Shown: positions 45,905 to 57,384, counted from the first letter of the stretch. The stretch: 64,000 bases of DNA from Nephrocerus scutellatus (GCA_947095585.1 OX352763.1:107487908-107551907); one strand, 5' to 3'. The notes: a model not told the origin generated them from the sequence alone. Numbers and translations are program-made.

Positions 45905-46640
45905 ACTGTTGATCGAATGCACAAATATTGTAACACATATTTGTAGAAAACTGAATGTGCTTTAAAAATGCATTTGTCAAAAAAATGTGTCCGAGAACAT
46001 TTTTCGAAATAATTGTGTTTGTAAATAGAATTTTAAAAAAAATTTCTTTTGATTTTGACGACCTTCATAACGGTATGGCTTAAAGAATATAGAATATATA
46101 GAATATAGAAGAAAATGCATATTTTATTATATTAAAATTTTAATTTTCTATTAAAAAAGACCAACAGTGACCATGTAGCTTGAACCGTTCAAGAGTTATA
46201 GGTTGTGAGGTCATGTAAGATTAAAAGTACTTTTTCGTTCATTTTATAAATTTTCAAATTAACCCTTCTCCTGTAGACCGAATGCATAAATATTGTAAGA
46301 TAGATTTGTAGAAAATTAAAAAGACTTAAATACTGCTTTTGTCAAAAAAAATATCCGAGAGCATTTTTCGAGATAATCGCGTTTAAAAAAAAAATTTAAA
46401 TTTGACGACGTTCATATAGATAATGGTTTTGGGAATTATAGAATTTTAGAAAATGTACATGGTTTGACCTTAAACATTTAATTTTCTTTCAAAAAAACAC
46501 CAATAGTGGTCTTGTAACTAGAAGCGTTCAAGAGTAACAGAGTGTGATGTGATGTACGGTCAAAAGAACGTATCTTCGCATTCAAACGTCTATTTTCACC
46601 ACTATTTTTCCAAACGATATTTTCACGAAATTAACCAATG
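45905..46640. repeat. 365-bp tandem repeat, two copies
   Basis: Copies at about 45905-46269 and 46270-46640 share GAATGCA(C/T)AAATATTGTAA (45915, 46280), TTGTCAAAAAAA(A/T)TGT or ATATCCGAGA, GCATTTTTCGA and a CGTTCAAGAGT(T/A)A block. Divergence is moderate. No coding potential. Possibly a diverged satellite unit or a duplicated non-autonomous element. Confidence 0.7.
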
Positions 46641-46988
46641 AATCACTTGTTTAAGTATTTGCCACCCAAACGGATACATTCTGTGTATAGTATCAAATAA
46701 ACCAAAGCATGATAAGAAGAGAATTACATAATTTGAAAGAAAAAAATTTTCAACTCTGCCTGATTCTAGTATATTAACTTATCACATCTATCAAATGGAA
46801 AGTAATGTATTTCTCAGTTGTAGCTATAGGGATTAAATTAATTTTAAATAATTAAATTTGACGGTAACATTATGAGATATGCCACAAAGAACATAATCCA
46901 GTCTGATTTAAGACGCGTGCCGGCAACCATAAAAAAATAATTATCCTCAAAACTCAGAAAATCGTCGCTACTCAGCCTAACAAACATA

Positions 46989-48605
46989 CAGGGTGTCCCC
47001 TAATTCGGCAACGATTTGAGAAATAATTCTTGGGTATATTCTGAGAAAAAAATCGTTCTACAACAAGGGTCTTTCTCTAATGTTGATATAATTTATCGGA
47101 GATTTAAGAAAAAGCATACTTTGGTGAACCCTGACCCATGATGACGGTAATTGCTCTGTTAATACTAACAGTAGAAACTTCGTTTAAGACTTTATTTTTA
47201 AAAGAAATAATAGCCTTTGTAACTGCGTTTAAATAAAATTCATATATCGCTGGAGTCTTCATATATCCAAAATATATCTGTTTCATTTTTCTTGTACATG
47301 CTAATTTTCGAATTTGAGGTCAATTTTCTCCAGGAAATGCGTAATAAACATAACGTTTTACTATTTTTTTTTTCTTATGAACGTAACAATAATAAAAATA
47401 AAAAGTTACAACAAGTTTGCGGAAAACCCCATAGATGTTATGATGATTGGGAAACCCTGCAGCAGGTAACATTTAAAAAAAGTGTTTTTTTTTGCTTTAA
47501 CCCTCAAAGGCTATGAATAAAAAATGATTTTGTGTAGTTTTAGATTTATTTATTATATGTGTGTACCAAAACAGTTATAACATGTGCTGAAAAGAGGATG
47601 GTTTTGTATCCATGCTAGAGTCCGTTTTTGGATTTCACTGCGAATAATTTATTGATGCTAACCGCTGCCTCACTTTTGATGACGCTTCCAGACTACGCTC
47701 TTATAATTCACTTAAAATTGCTATTTCGGTTGAATAAATAAGTTCTTTCATTCTTCCCAATACAAAAAACAACCCAATACTGTTAGGTCAACGATTACGA
47801 TTACTCCTCATCTAGCCACTTCTTAACCTCTCGACAATAGTGGACTGGAGCACCATCCTGTTGGAAATAATATGAAGCTAGTTGAATTAGTAGAATGTCC
47901 TCCAATAGTTCTGGTATATCATTTCGCATAAACTCCAGATAGTTTGTAAAATTCAGAATGGGTGGTAGTTTGAAGGGGCCGATTAACCTTCCCGCATATT
48001 GACGCTGAATTTGTGTCGAAATGATGACTGTCTCCTTCTCCGCACATGTATGAAGATTGTGAAAATTTTAGATTCGTCCGTCCAATAAGAATTCTGATAA
48101 TAAACTCATTGTCATCGAAGCTCCGCCCCTTAAAGCAAAAAACCCTTTTTTTTAACTTGACTTGCTGCAGGTTTTCCCAAGTAGGTATCATAAAATCTAT
48201 GGCGTTTTCCGAAAACTTGTCGTAGCTTTTTATTTTTATTATTGTTGCGTTTATAAGAAAAAAATAGTTAAATGTTATGTTTATTATGCATTTTCTGGAA
48301 AAAATTAACAAGAATAGAAATTGGATATATGAAGACTCCAACAAGATATCAACTTTATATTAACGCAGTTACAAAGGCAGTATTTCTTCTAAAATTAAAG
48401 TTCTAAACGGAGTTTCTACCATTAGTATTAACAGAGCAATTTCCGTTAACATGGGCCAGGGTACATCAAAGTTAGTTTTTTTCTTAAATCCCCAATAAAT
48501 GATGTTAATGTTAGAGATATACCCTTACTATAGGAGGATTTTTTTCTTAGAATATACCCAAGAATCATTTCCCAAATTATCGTTGACGAATTAGGGGACA
48601 CCCTG
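46989..48605. mobile_element. Mariner-like element with terminal inverted repeats of about 0.5 kb
   Basis: The 1617-bp element begins CAGGGTGTCCCCTAATTCG and ends CGAATTAGGGGACACCCTG, flanked by TA on each side (46987-46988, 48606-48607). The arms 46989-47515 and about 48100-48605 are imperfect inverted copies of one another (paired landmarks TTCTTGGGTATATTCT and AGAATATACCCAAGAA; CTGCAGCA and TGCTGCAG). The core encodes remains of a minus-strand transposase. Ordinary mariners have inverted repeats of about 30 bases, so the fold-back arms are unusual. Confidence 0.88.
47800..48120 (-). pseudogene. Tc1/mariner transposase remnant in the long-TIR element
   Basis: Minus-strand pieces: YWTDESKIF (about 48090-48065; first catalytic Asp), then after a frameshift QIQRQYAGRLIGPFKLPPIL, NFTNYLEFMRNDIPELLEDI, and SYYFQQDGAPVHYCREVKKW followed by LDEE and a stop (about 47880-47810). 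FQQDGAPVHY contains the second catalytic Asp. The third Asp and both DNA-binding ends are missing or lie replaced by the inverted arms. The protein cannot be active. Confidence 0.8.
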
Positions 48606-49940
48606 TATAATGCACATATGGAACCAATTATGTCCCAACGCAAGTCGTACCTCTGGGACACACAATTCGGCAGGCGATGTTTTATGTGGTAATTGAGGCG
48701 ACAGTGGGCGAAACTTAATACACGCGTGGGCTGGCAATTTGAATAAAACAAAATGCGATTTATATAAAGGAGTCAAAGGAAAGAGAAAACAAACAGCAAC
48801 ATATGACAGTCAATTGCTCGTAGGTACCACCATACCATGAGGATAATAGCTGGATTATGAGCGTTTGGTTGCCCTTCACTGTATAGCGACGAAAGATAAT
48901 AATATTTGTGTCATGCTCACGGTCAGAGAACTGTGCAAGCATTTGCCATAGCTACATTATATATTCCACCCATGAAATACTTCAGGATATGCATTCGCTA
49001 TGACAAATTCCAGTAATTAATGCAACCAAAATGTAATGGAAAAATATGGTTACTTCATAGTAATTAAGTACTCTACGACCTACATTGTGTTATGCAATGT
49101 ATTTCTTTACATGTCATGGGAAATGAAAATCTCCTATGAAAAAAAATTATAATGAAGTACATAACAACGATGGGGGATAAAAGGATAAAAAATTTACACA
49201 TCAAAATAAAAGTAAAAAAACACATTTTAAGCAAACTGATGGATTACAGATTTAAGAGATACATAGAAGTAGGTATATACTTAATTGCAGGATACACTAA
49301 TTACGTGTACACACGCGTATTCTGAATGAAATCGATTTTAAAGCACTCGTTAAGGGTGTACGTACAATATGGGTTTAGTACATGAACATAAATAAAAACA
49401 AAAACAAAGTAGTAATTGACATCGACTACAACAATACTATGAATACTGTATAGTTAGTAGTTAATTATTACAAGTTACAATGTTGACAATAAAGGAAAAA
49501 AGTTTTTTTTGTACAAAAATAAACTAAGAAACTTAAACTGAAATAACTACGCTGACTGAGACGACGACGACGACGAAGACATTGATACATTATTAAACAT
49601 AAAACTTAGGAAAAACATTCATATTATTTTTTTAGAAAAGCCAATAGATTACGATAGATTTACAATATGTAGCAAAAATACATATACTTTTTTAAAAACA
49701 TTGATAATTAAATCAGAATGTAATGGTAGAGTACATGAGTGTAATAACAATAAGAGCGAAAGAAACTGTAACAGAAGGGATGGAAACAACGATTTTGTAA
49801 GTCCTTAATATCAAACGGAAACAGTTAAGGCACGTTGAGGTAACGTGAAGTTTTGCCACAACACTTTTTGTAACGAAAATTTCTGCAATGACGTTTTGCC
49901 ATAGCGTATTTCCATTTATTGTAATTGGAATGTTTATAGA
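48606..49940. other. AT-rich intron with GAC repeats
   Basis: A (GAC/ACG)n run is at 49556-49580. No gene supported. The minus frame 49713-50015 has no clear motif. Confidence 0.45.
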
Positions 49941-49984
49941 GTTAACACGAGCGAAATTCAAAAGCTTACATAATGAGTCGAGTT

Positions 49985-51460
49985 TTATGTCCATTGGGTA
50001 TGCGAATGATCTCACAATTTTAGTCGATTAGCTTGGGAATCTCCAATATTCTCCAAAATTGGACACAAAGAGATTGCTTGGAACAGAACTGCGGAACTAA
50101 CAAGCGCTTGGTCGACTACCGCCTTTCAGGGCCTAAGCCTTCTGTGGAGTCAATTGGGCTACTGCCACAGTAATAATAAGCCCTTGGGCCTTTTCAATCC
50201 CACTGGGAAACTGCCCAATGATTAAATGTTCTAAGAGACTAATCAAACCGTATTCCTATAAGGAATATGGAAAGGATCTTTAAGAAAAGATTGTCTAAGA
50301 ATGCTAGTAAGCTTTCTTACGTGCCCTTTGGTGCCTGAGATACCATCTTAACAAACTAAGACATACATATTATTCGTCCTCAAAACCATGGTGAGACTCA
50401 TTGATGTTTATATTAGAGGCCGGTTAGAATTGTCTACACCTCGTCAGTTTGCGTACAGGAAAGGTAGAAGCACAGAAGGCACCCTTCACTATCTTGTAAA
50501 GAAGACAGAAGGAACTTTTCATCCGGCTAAGCTGGAATTCTCATATCAAGACCGCCATCGAACGCGTCACTAGGGCCTTATGGACCAGTAGACCCCTCTA
50601 CGGCAGAACTTGGGTTCTCAATTCTAAAATTCTAAAAACGCGCGGCCATCGCTTTGTGGCCCAGAAGTTCTTGAACAGACAACGGCAACTAAGCTTCAGA
50701 AGCTACAAAGAATTGCCTGTCCAGGTAGAATGAGTGCCATGCGCACCCGCATTAGCTGCTGTTGCTGAAGCTGTTGTAGGGCTTTCACCCTTTCAAATCT
50801 TCATCAGGAAGATGGCTGCTAGATGCGCTATTAAGCTGCAACTAGAATACGGGTACAAACCTGGTGACAATGTGGGTCACCTGAAAATTCTTGACTCAAT
50901 TCCTGAAGTATACATATTCTGCATTATCCCCGACATTATGGTCAGGGAGCACTATTTCGGAAGGAAATTTGAAGTAGAAAAATTGGACCGGGTGAACTGA
51001 TTCAATTCTGTTCCGGCACTGGAGGCTAGAGGTCTAGTCACAGATGGATCGAAGATGGAAGCTGGAGTTGGAGCTGGTGTCTTTTGACCCAACGCCAAAG
51101 TCTCAATACTTATAGGAATAAGTCCCTCGATTTTCCATGCGTAACTCCGTGCGATTGAGATCTGCGCCGTGACTAATCTAACAGCACAGCACTTAAGTGC
51201 ACCAAGTCTTCCAATTTAATTGACTCAATATCAGTCAAAAACTGTTACGATGCACTGCAATTTCTTGCCAGACACAACAAAGTCACACTCGGGTGGGTCC
51301 CTGGTCATCAGGGAATTAGAGACAACGAATCTGCAGATGAACTAGCTAGGGCTGGCTCGGTCATAGAACCGGAACCCGGTGTAAACTGGGCAGCCGCCAC
51401 ATATTGAATATTGTTATAATTTAAGGAAAAATATAGGTAGAATCTGGGGACTACTCTGGG
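49985..51460 (+). mobile_element. RNase-H-class LINE pieces, rearranged
   Basis: Order: GYANDLTILVD (49997-50030, at the YADD position); C-terminal tail wording RLVDYRLSGPKPSVESIGLL and SYKEYGKDL (50110-50290); RT start MVRLIDVYIRGRLELSTPRQ (50388), FAYRKGRSTEGTLHYLVKKT (50448); jump to thumb YQDRHRTRH (50542) and QKLQRIACPGR (50695-50735); RNase H LVTDGSKMEAGVGAGVF (51036-51087) and LGWVPGHQGIRDNESADELA (51291-51350; catalytic-site neighbourhood). The order tail before RT means at least two copies are joined. Antisense to para. Confidence 0.72.
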
Positions 51461-51599
51461 AATTAAATAAGAATAGGCGTTTTTTTTTCAATTGACAAAT
51501 GGATCATTTTTATACAAAATCAAGAACAGGTCATCAATGAACCTTTACACGAGACTTCTTATATGCGAAACTGTTTAGTAAGTAGGTCATAGTCAATTA

Positions 51600-52020
51600 G
51601 TTATTGGGAATGAACCCTACTGTGGTGTCAACTGGGATGTAGCCACAGCGCTGATTAATAATTTGGAAAACAAACAAATGTCTCAGGTTTTAGACAATCC
51701 AAAAAATTAATCAGGCCGTATTCCTATAAGGAGATCCCTAACCTAGACAAGGATATCATTAAAAAGCTGGTGAGCTTTCTAACAGGTCTGTGACTTGCAG
51801 TATCACCTTAACAGAATTAATCTAGGTTCAGAAACGAAATGTAGGTTCTGTTCAAATAATGGCAAATCATCCACCCCATTCCGGCATTACTTTGGTAAAG
51901 GAGACAAATTTTTCCATAAGGAATATGTTCGTCAGCAAAGTTTAGAATCTCTGCTACTAAGGACATACTATACTTCATCAGGGCGGTAGAAGGTCTCTTA
52001 GATTAGTTAAACCCTATGAT
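51600..52020 (+). mobile_element. RNase-H-class LINE C-terminal tail
   Basis: FRQSKKLIRPYSYKEIPNLD (51687-51746), KKLVSFLTG (51762), YHLNRINLGSETKCRFCSNN (51798-51857; C-x2-C), ending YTSSGR before a stop near 51989. It corresponds to the tails at 2200-2420 and 50220-50350 and supplies the Cys motif lost in those. Confidence 0.7.
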
Positions 52021-53118
52021 ACAGTAAATCTATTTAGGTCGAAATCTATTTAGGTCTGCAATATGGGGAAAGCGAATGAAAAGAAGATTGGGTATAATAA
52101 GGAAGTGGAGATTTCAATGCTCATATTTTCAGAATGCCGATGGATTGTAGTGACGCAAAAACCGGGTATTATGGCATATCCCATATCTGTGCTTAGAAGG
52201 AATCTCCAAACTTCACAGTATGTCTTAATATTGGGTTAAGGGTAAGGTAAGTTGTTGTTAAAGCAACACGAGTATTGCGGTTAATTTGGTGGAGAAGGCA
52301 AAGAAAAGAAGATGAAAAGGAAATTTTACGAATTACAAATATTAAAGCTTAAATAATTTATAAAAAGTATAAAATTATTAACCCACGCTTATGTATTTTT
52401 GCTACAATATTTTTACAATAAGAAAAAAAATATCACAATTTTGCACAATTAATACACAAGTAATTTTGATTAAGAAAAAACCTTTAACAGACACGAATAG
52501 CTTTAATTAAACTTCAAACAAAACCTATAGAATAATTTAAAGGAAATTATTATTTTGGAAAATTGTAGAAATATATTTAATGTAATATGGTAAAGCTTTG
52601 TTGCAAGTACTACTCGGTTGAAACAAAATTATTTATATTTTTTAAAGAAATTATGGCACCTGAACCTACGAGAAAGATATTAGGTAATAAAATAAAAATA
52701 TATTTCAAAAATAGAAAAATAAGAATAGTTATCATTATTATTAAACAAGGCTGTAAGTCCTTAGCTAATATTTCTGACTTAATACTATTATTTTTATATA
52801 TTAATGTGAATAAAAAATATTTTTCATGAAATGTAGATGAACAATTGAGGCGCTATTTACGTTAGATACTTGTATATTTTAATGGAATTCTAGATTTGAT
52901 TTATGAAAGTTGACTGAATTGTTTATTATATCATTAGTATAGTATTAGGTGTATACACGCACACATACACACGAAAAGTTGAATGTTGTATTATGTTAAA
53001 AGGAAGAAGAAAAACAATTCATTAACTTAATATCTATGTTTGTGTTAAAAGAGATCTATGTTTGTCGGTTGTTGGTACTGTTTTTTGTGTTATGTGCTTT
53101 AATAATTCAAATAATTAC
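52021..53118. other. AT-rich start of the first long para intron
   Basis: Extremely AT-rich (52300-53030). The donor of exon 1 (GTAATT) is at its right border. A 30-base match (GAGTATTGCGGTTAATT, 52270) to 6548-6575 is a scrap of the RTE-like family. No gene supported. Confidence 0.5.
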
Positions 53119-53309
53119 CACCTCTCCCTCGGCTCTCTTTCTTTCCAGCTCCTTAAGTTTAGCATGTTCTGCGGCAATGCGGTTTTCTATAACCACCAAT
53201 GATTCGCGGGTGAAGGGACGGAACAAACTGCGTTCTTCCTCAGATAGCGAGTCGGAATCTTCTGTCATTGTCTATGCGGCCAACGATGAGAGCCTCAGAT
53301 TTCCAAGGC
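53119..53309 (-). CDS. para: para coding exon 1 (start codon, cytoplasmic N-terminus)
   Basis: The ATG is at 53266-53268 and the coding part runs to 53119: 50 codons beginning [19 protein letters not shown] and ending RKRAEGEV. The acidic start, the [11 protein letters not shown] block and the Lys/Arg/Glu-rich helix match the conserved intracellular N-terminus of insect para channels. The donor is GTAATT, immediately below 53119, in phase 0. Upstream of the ATG there are 41 untranslated bases, then a good acceptor (pyrimidine-rich run ending ACTATCAG, AG at 53310-53311), so at least one further 5' untranslated exon should lie to the right. The start is the family's conserved methionine. The codon usage is far more GC-balanced than the AT-rich flanks. 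Confidence 0.93.
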
Positions 53310-53630
53310 CTGATAGTAAAGAAAAGGAAGTTTATAAGTTATCGAGAAGTAAGGAATTAAAAATGTTTTTTAATTACAAAGGTCTAAGGTCTAAAAGAAA
53401 CAACAGTTTGCCAACAAATATAAAAACTAAAAACAAGACGTGATAGGTGTGGCAATTAATAAATTTAAAAATTGATATTTTTCTTAGAGACAAGAGTTTT
53501 TTTTTAAACATTTTTGGTATTTGTCAAATAAGGCTCTGATATAATCGTGGAAACTTGAGAAGAAAATCCACGATTTTTATCTATCCTTTCAAAGATTAGT
53601 GGAACCAAAAGATTCATTTCAGAAGGTAGA
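53310..53630. other. Intron upstream of para exon 1 (acceptor side)
   Basis: The acceptor tract TTTTCTTTACTATCAG (minus strand) borders exon 1. No promoter or untranslated exon could be identified further right. Confidence 0.5.
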
Positions 53631-53639
53631 ACATTTTAG

Positions 53640-55310
53640 GTCTGCTTCCGAATGATATTTAGGTTGCGGTATCGCATTGTATGATGTATGCAATGTATGA
53701 ATGTATGATGATGTCATCCAGTTTTGAATCCCTAAACTCTGGACGTGCTGGTCTACGGTATCCTTCCAGCGTAGGCTTGGACGGCGTCTTCCAGCAGGAT
53801 CCGCTACGCTCATGCGAGCTAGGTGTCCTGCACAAAGGAGCCCTCCGAGCTTAATTCTCTTCACGATATCGTCGTTGCGGTAACGCTCGTAGATCTCATT
53901 ATTATAGAGTCACCGGAATCGTCTTTCCTCACATACGGGACCAACAATTCGCCGTAAGACTTTTCTCTCGAAAGCGGCTAAGAGGTCAGCATGCTTTTTG
54001 CGAAGCACCTAAGTCTCGGATCCATATGATATATACCAGTAGCTTGGATATTCGGATCCATATGATATATACCAGTAGCTTGGATGTTGTGGTTAAGTTC
54101 ATAGATTTGAAGAGTCTTTACAGAATATAGTAGGCTTTGTTGGCTTTAAGCAACCGTGCGCGTATTTCTGGTTCCATGCTGTTAGCGGCTGCTAAAGTTG
54201 ACCCGAGATAAATAAAGAATTGTACTGCTTTAAATTCATGCTCCACTTTTTGTGTTGCGGGAGCAATGTTGGATCTTCTACTTGCAGACATGCCCACCAT
54301 GTACTTCGTTTTGCTCTCATTTATGTGCAACCCCAGATTTCATTCCGCCTGCTCGATCTGGATAAAAGCTTCCTTTACTAACGATAAGTTGAAGAGGACT
54401 CAGGCCAGTCAATCCCCTTGTCGGAGCCCGTTATAGATGTTGAATGGGCTTGATAGTGATCCGGATATTTTTACTTGGCTTATAACATTGTTCATTGTCA
54501 AACTACATAGTCGTTCTACTTTCTTCTCTGGCTATGCTATCATAGGCGGCTTTAAAGTCTATAAAAATACGGTGTAGTGAGTTTTGAAACTCTAGACATT
54601 TTTCCATCACTTGCCTAAGGGTGTTAGTCTGATCAGCTGTTGAAGATGGGTTGAAAGATTGATGAGATGCACCCTAATATTTCTTTCTTTCAACACCGAT
54701 TTGGTAAAAGTTTTAAAAAAGCGACAAGCATGAAATATTTCTACGATGTTCAAGCAAGTCGATTATTTTCGCGATATGATCGTCACCAATAAGTTCTATC
54801 TGTGTAATTTTGGAGCCAATTTGTCGCTCTATTTACTTCGGCTTTGCTTAATGGTGACAGGATCGTTTATAACTCCAAATTCGTTAATTCTTTGGTCATT
54901 TAACAACTGAGTACTCTTCTCATGCTCCGAGATGCCTTTCAGATCGGCGATCAGAATACCCTCTTTGTTTTTATAGAAATTTCAAGCTGGGATAAAGCGT
55001 GAATTTTTTTGTAGAACTTCAGCGCCTGGTGTAGTTCTTGTATTTTTCTACTTCATGGAAGAGAGGCTCTTCTCCGAGGATACTTTTCATTCGCCAGTAA
55101 GCTATTGTTTTGTTGTCTACAGAACATTTTTTATTCTTCTATAAGATTGTTGCATTGGTCGGTACGCAACATTCTAACGTTCAGTTCATTTTGGTTTCAG
55201 CTGGTTTTCACAATACAATCATCGACTAAGGTGTCCCGATCAGATGAAGTCTGCAGTGCTAATGACGGTGTTGTAAGACGTATCAATATCTATTCTACAG
55301 CGTGAATATG
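53640..55310 (-). mobile_element. RTE-like LINE copy close to para exon 1
   Basis: Minus-strand blocks from right to left: linker with QELHQALKFYKK (about 55040) and KEGILIADLKGISEHEKSTQ (54985-54925); RT FQNSLHRIFIDFKAAYDSIA (about 54590-54530); HINESKTKYMVGMSASRRSN (54327), YLGSTLAAANSMEPEIRARL (54207-54148), LLKANKAYY; tail LARMSVADPAGRRRPSLRWK and DTVDQHVQSLGIQNWMTS (53820-53705). Frameshifts throughout. It is sense to para and its 3' end lies about 330 bp upstream of exon 1. Confidence 0.75.
54018..54089. repeat. 36-bp tandem duplication in the LINE
   Basis: GGATCCATATGATATATACC starts at 54018 and again at 54054, each followed by AGTAGCTTGGAT. A local duplication within the RT C-terminal region of the LINE copy. 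Confidence 0.85.
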
Positions 55311-55337
55311 ATTTGTATTTAGATGATCGTATTTTCT

Positions 55338-55395
55338 CATGGTTGCGAGAAGCCTGGCCTTGGACCGCATGGTCTGTCGCGCCGGTATTATTATG
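55338..55395 (+). mobile_element. SINE 3' end (member g)
   Basis: Only the last 60 bases: ATGGTTGCGAGAAGCCTGGC, GGACCGCATGGTCTGTCGCG and a short ATT tail, matching the 3' ends of members b and h. Confidence 0.75.
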
Positions 55396-56425
55396 TTTTC
55401 AAGAGTCTTATAAAACGTAACTTAATCTACATGCTATGATAGCAATTATAAGATACGGAAGGAAGCAATGTTTTATTATCGGCGAATCCATAGAGAGATA
55501 ACTCGAGTTTATATAATAAACTCTTATAAATATAATTCAATATATATTTGAAAGCTATACACTCACGTGAGACAAATAAGGAGTTCTTTCAAAAAAAAAA
55601 AAAGAAACGTTCACACCTAATTACACCGGAGTTGTATTTAAAGTCGCGAATTTAATATTTCCAGACGAAAAATAAGACTGAACATAGCCAGCTCTATGAC
55701 ACTGCGATCAGGTGTATCATTTTGATATTCTCTTATATGAAAGATTATTTGTTTATTTGTGTTTTTATTATGTTAAGTATTTTATACTTATAACGTAACG
55801 TAGATGTAAAATTGCGACGAACTTAGTAAGGTATTAAGATTAAATGATGACTACTTGTGACATTATTTTGCTTTGCTGCCTTTGTTATCAGTTGTATTTA
55901 TTTATTTTAATTATTTTAGACAAAATCTTTATACAGCGAATAACGAACTGAGGGGTTGTGAACAAAAATATTAATTTATTATTTTCATTCTTTATCGTTA
56001 TCAGTTTTTGGACAAACCCAGTATAAATCATCAGCAGCAACATTTTATTTCAAATGATTACACCTTACAAGATAGTACTTAACAAATATAAATTATTTGG
56101 TGAATTATATATTTCTTATATGAATACAACAATTTGTACTTACATGAGGCACATGGATGTCGCCTGCTACATTAAAGTTACAACTATATCCGAGGCGCCA
56201 TGTTCGTGAGGCGCCCGCCGGCTATCACGAATTCTAGAAAAAAAAAAGAATTTTTTTTAAAAATCAAATGTGTTTCTTATTTGTATATCTGCGAGTATAA
56301 GATAATATGCACAATATAGCTGATTATTGCACCTTACTAAAGTATTTGTTCTTCATTGTTTTAGTCAGACATAAGCTGTAGCGGAACTATCATTAGGTAT
56401 GAAATGTCTTAGGATTAACGTGAGG
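55396..56425. other. AT-rich upstream DNA, no recognised element
   Basis: No gene or repeat family supported. 56180-56230 is a short GC-richer patch (AGGCGCCATGTTCGTGAGGC) of unknown meaning. Confidence 0.4.
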
Positions 56426-56429
56426 GCAT

Positions 56430-57080
56430 AATTCCACGGTCCTCTTCGGACACGGATTAGTTATACGACAATCAACGTTCATCTTAGAGAGATGTGCGAG
56501 TAATAACTCATTTATAAGAGCATGACCTACCTTAATCCTTGGCTATCTTTGGTTTACGTAAACCGGTTGATATATGCAACTTCACAGATAGCTCATCATC
56601 GCACCAGTTACATCAGGAGGCACCACTGATGAACCAAAGAATTTGGTAACACCAGTTGCGCCCCTGATGTTACCAATGCTAGCGCTCTACCCACATTTCG
56701 GTAGTAAATCGCAAGCCAGTACGTAGGTCAAGCAAGCCCATAACTAACTGGGTCGTCAACCAAAAGTTGGCCCAGACTCAGCTAACCTCTAAGGAGATCA
56801 ACCTCATCTGTGGTCGGAACCAACTCCCGTAGTACCAACGCGACCTTGGTGAGATCTGACATCAAAGGCCTCAGCTCGTTCAGGATGAGTGCCTGTGCGA
56901 AGCAAAGCTAAGCATGGCAACATATCGTCTGGAACCTCGAATCCCATCATTTGTCACTATCCTAGGCCGCCTAGGATAGAAACTATCACAGACTACTAAA
57001 TACGAAGACAATGCCCATTCTAGACATTTTAAGTACTACTAGTCTTTTCTGGGTCACTAAAGTACGAAGACCTTGCCCAT
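56430..57080 (+). repeat. Dispersed repeat R1 (copy 4)
   Basis: From CCACGGTCCTCTTCGGACAC (56433) through GGTAGTAAATCGCAAGCCA, AAGTTGGCCCAGACTCAGC, CGACCTTGGTGAGATCTGAC and CAGGATGAGTGCCTG to GGATAGAAACTATCACAG (56977). A further block ACTAAAGTACGAAGACCTTG (57054) matches the end of copy 2. Confidence 0.7.
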
Positions 57081-57384
57081 CCCGAGCTTACTCTAAGTAC
57101 CCACGGCACTTTATTTTCCTTGGTAGAGCCCCGCACCCTAACCATATATAGGTTAAGATGCAGCTGGACCCCCCCCCCCACGGGGAATCATTAAGTATGT
57201 CCGCACTTGCCGCATCAATTCTGGAAGTGATATCAAACTTTACCTGGTGGCCGCCAGTAATTTTCTCTCAAAAAAAGGAAAAGCTGACTTATCTAATCAA
57301 AGTAAGGTCGGCGCAAAGCTAATAACCTCGGACTTAAAAAATATCATTAATAAACCAGAAAATAGCTAGTTTCTTTTCCTTTTT

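Larger units (their letters stand above)
4731..53309 (-). other. para: para sodium channel gene, 5' part of the transcription unit
   Basis: Four minus-strand exons encode the start of a Nav1 voltage-gated sodium channel alpha subunit, the plasma-membrane pore that carries the action potential in insect neurons and the target of pyrethroids and DDT. Read right to left, the exons supply residues 1-50, 51-61 (optional), 62-113 and 114-181 plus two bases. Introns are about 11.2 kb (41919-53118), 21.3 kb (20562-41885), 15.5 kb (4937-20405) and more than 4.7 kb (below 4731). Each exon has AG/GT borders in the right phase. Domain I S2 onward, domains II-IV and the known kdr resistance positions lie outside the window. 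The identification rests on close agreement with the known fly para N-terminus. Exon names follow Drosophila usage for exon j; the others are numbered here for convenience. Confidence 0.93.

Noticed and set aside
49556..49590. GAC/ACG repeat run
   Set aside because: A short imperfect microsatellite without further context; not a repeat array of note.
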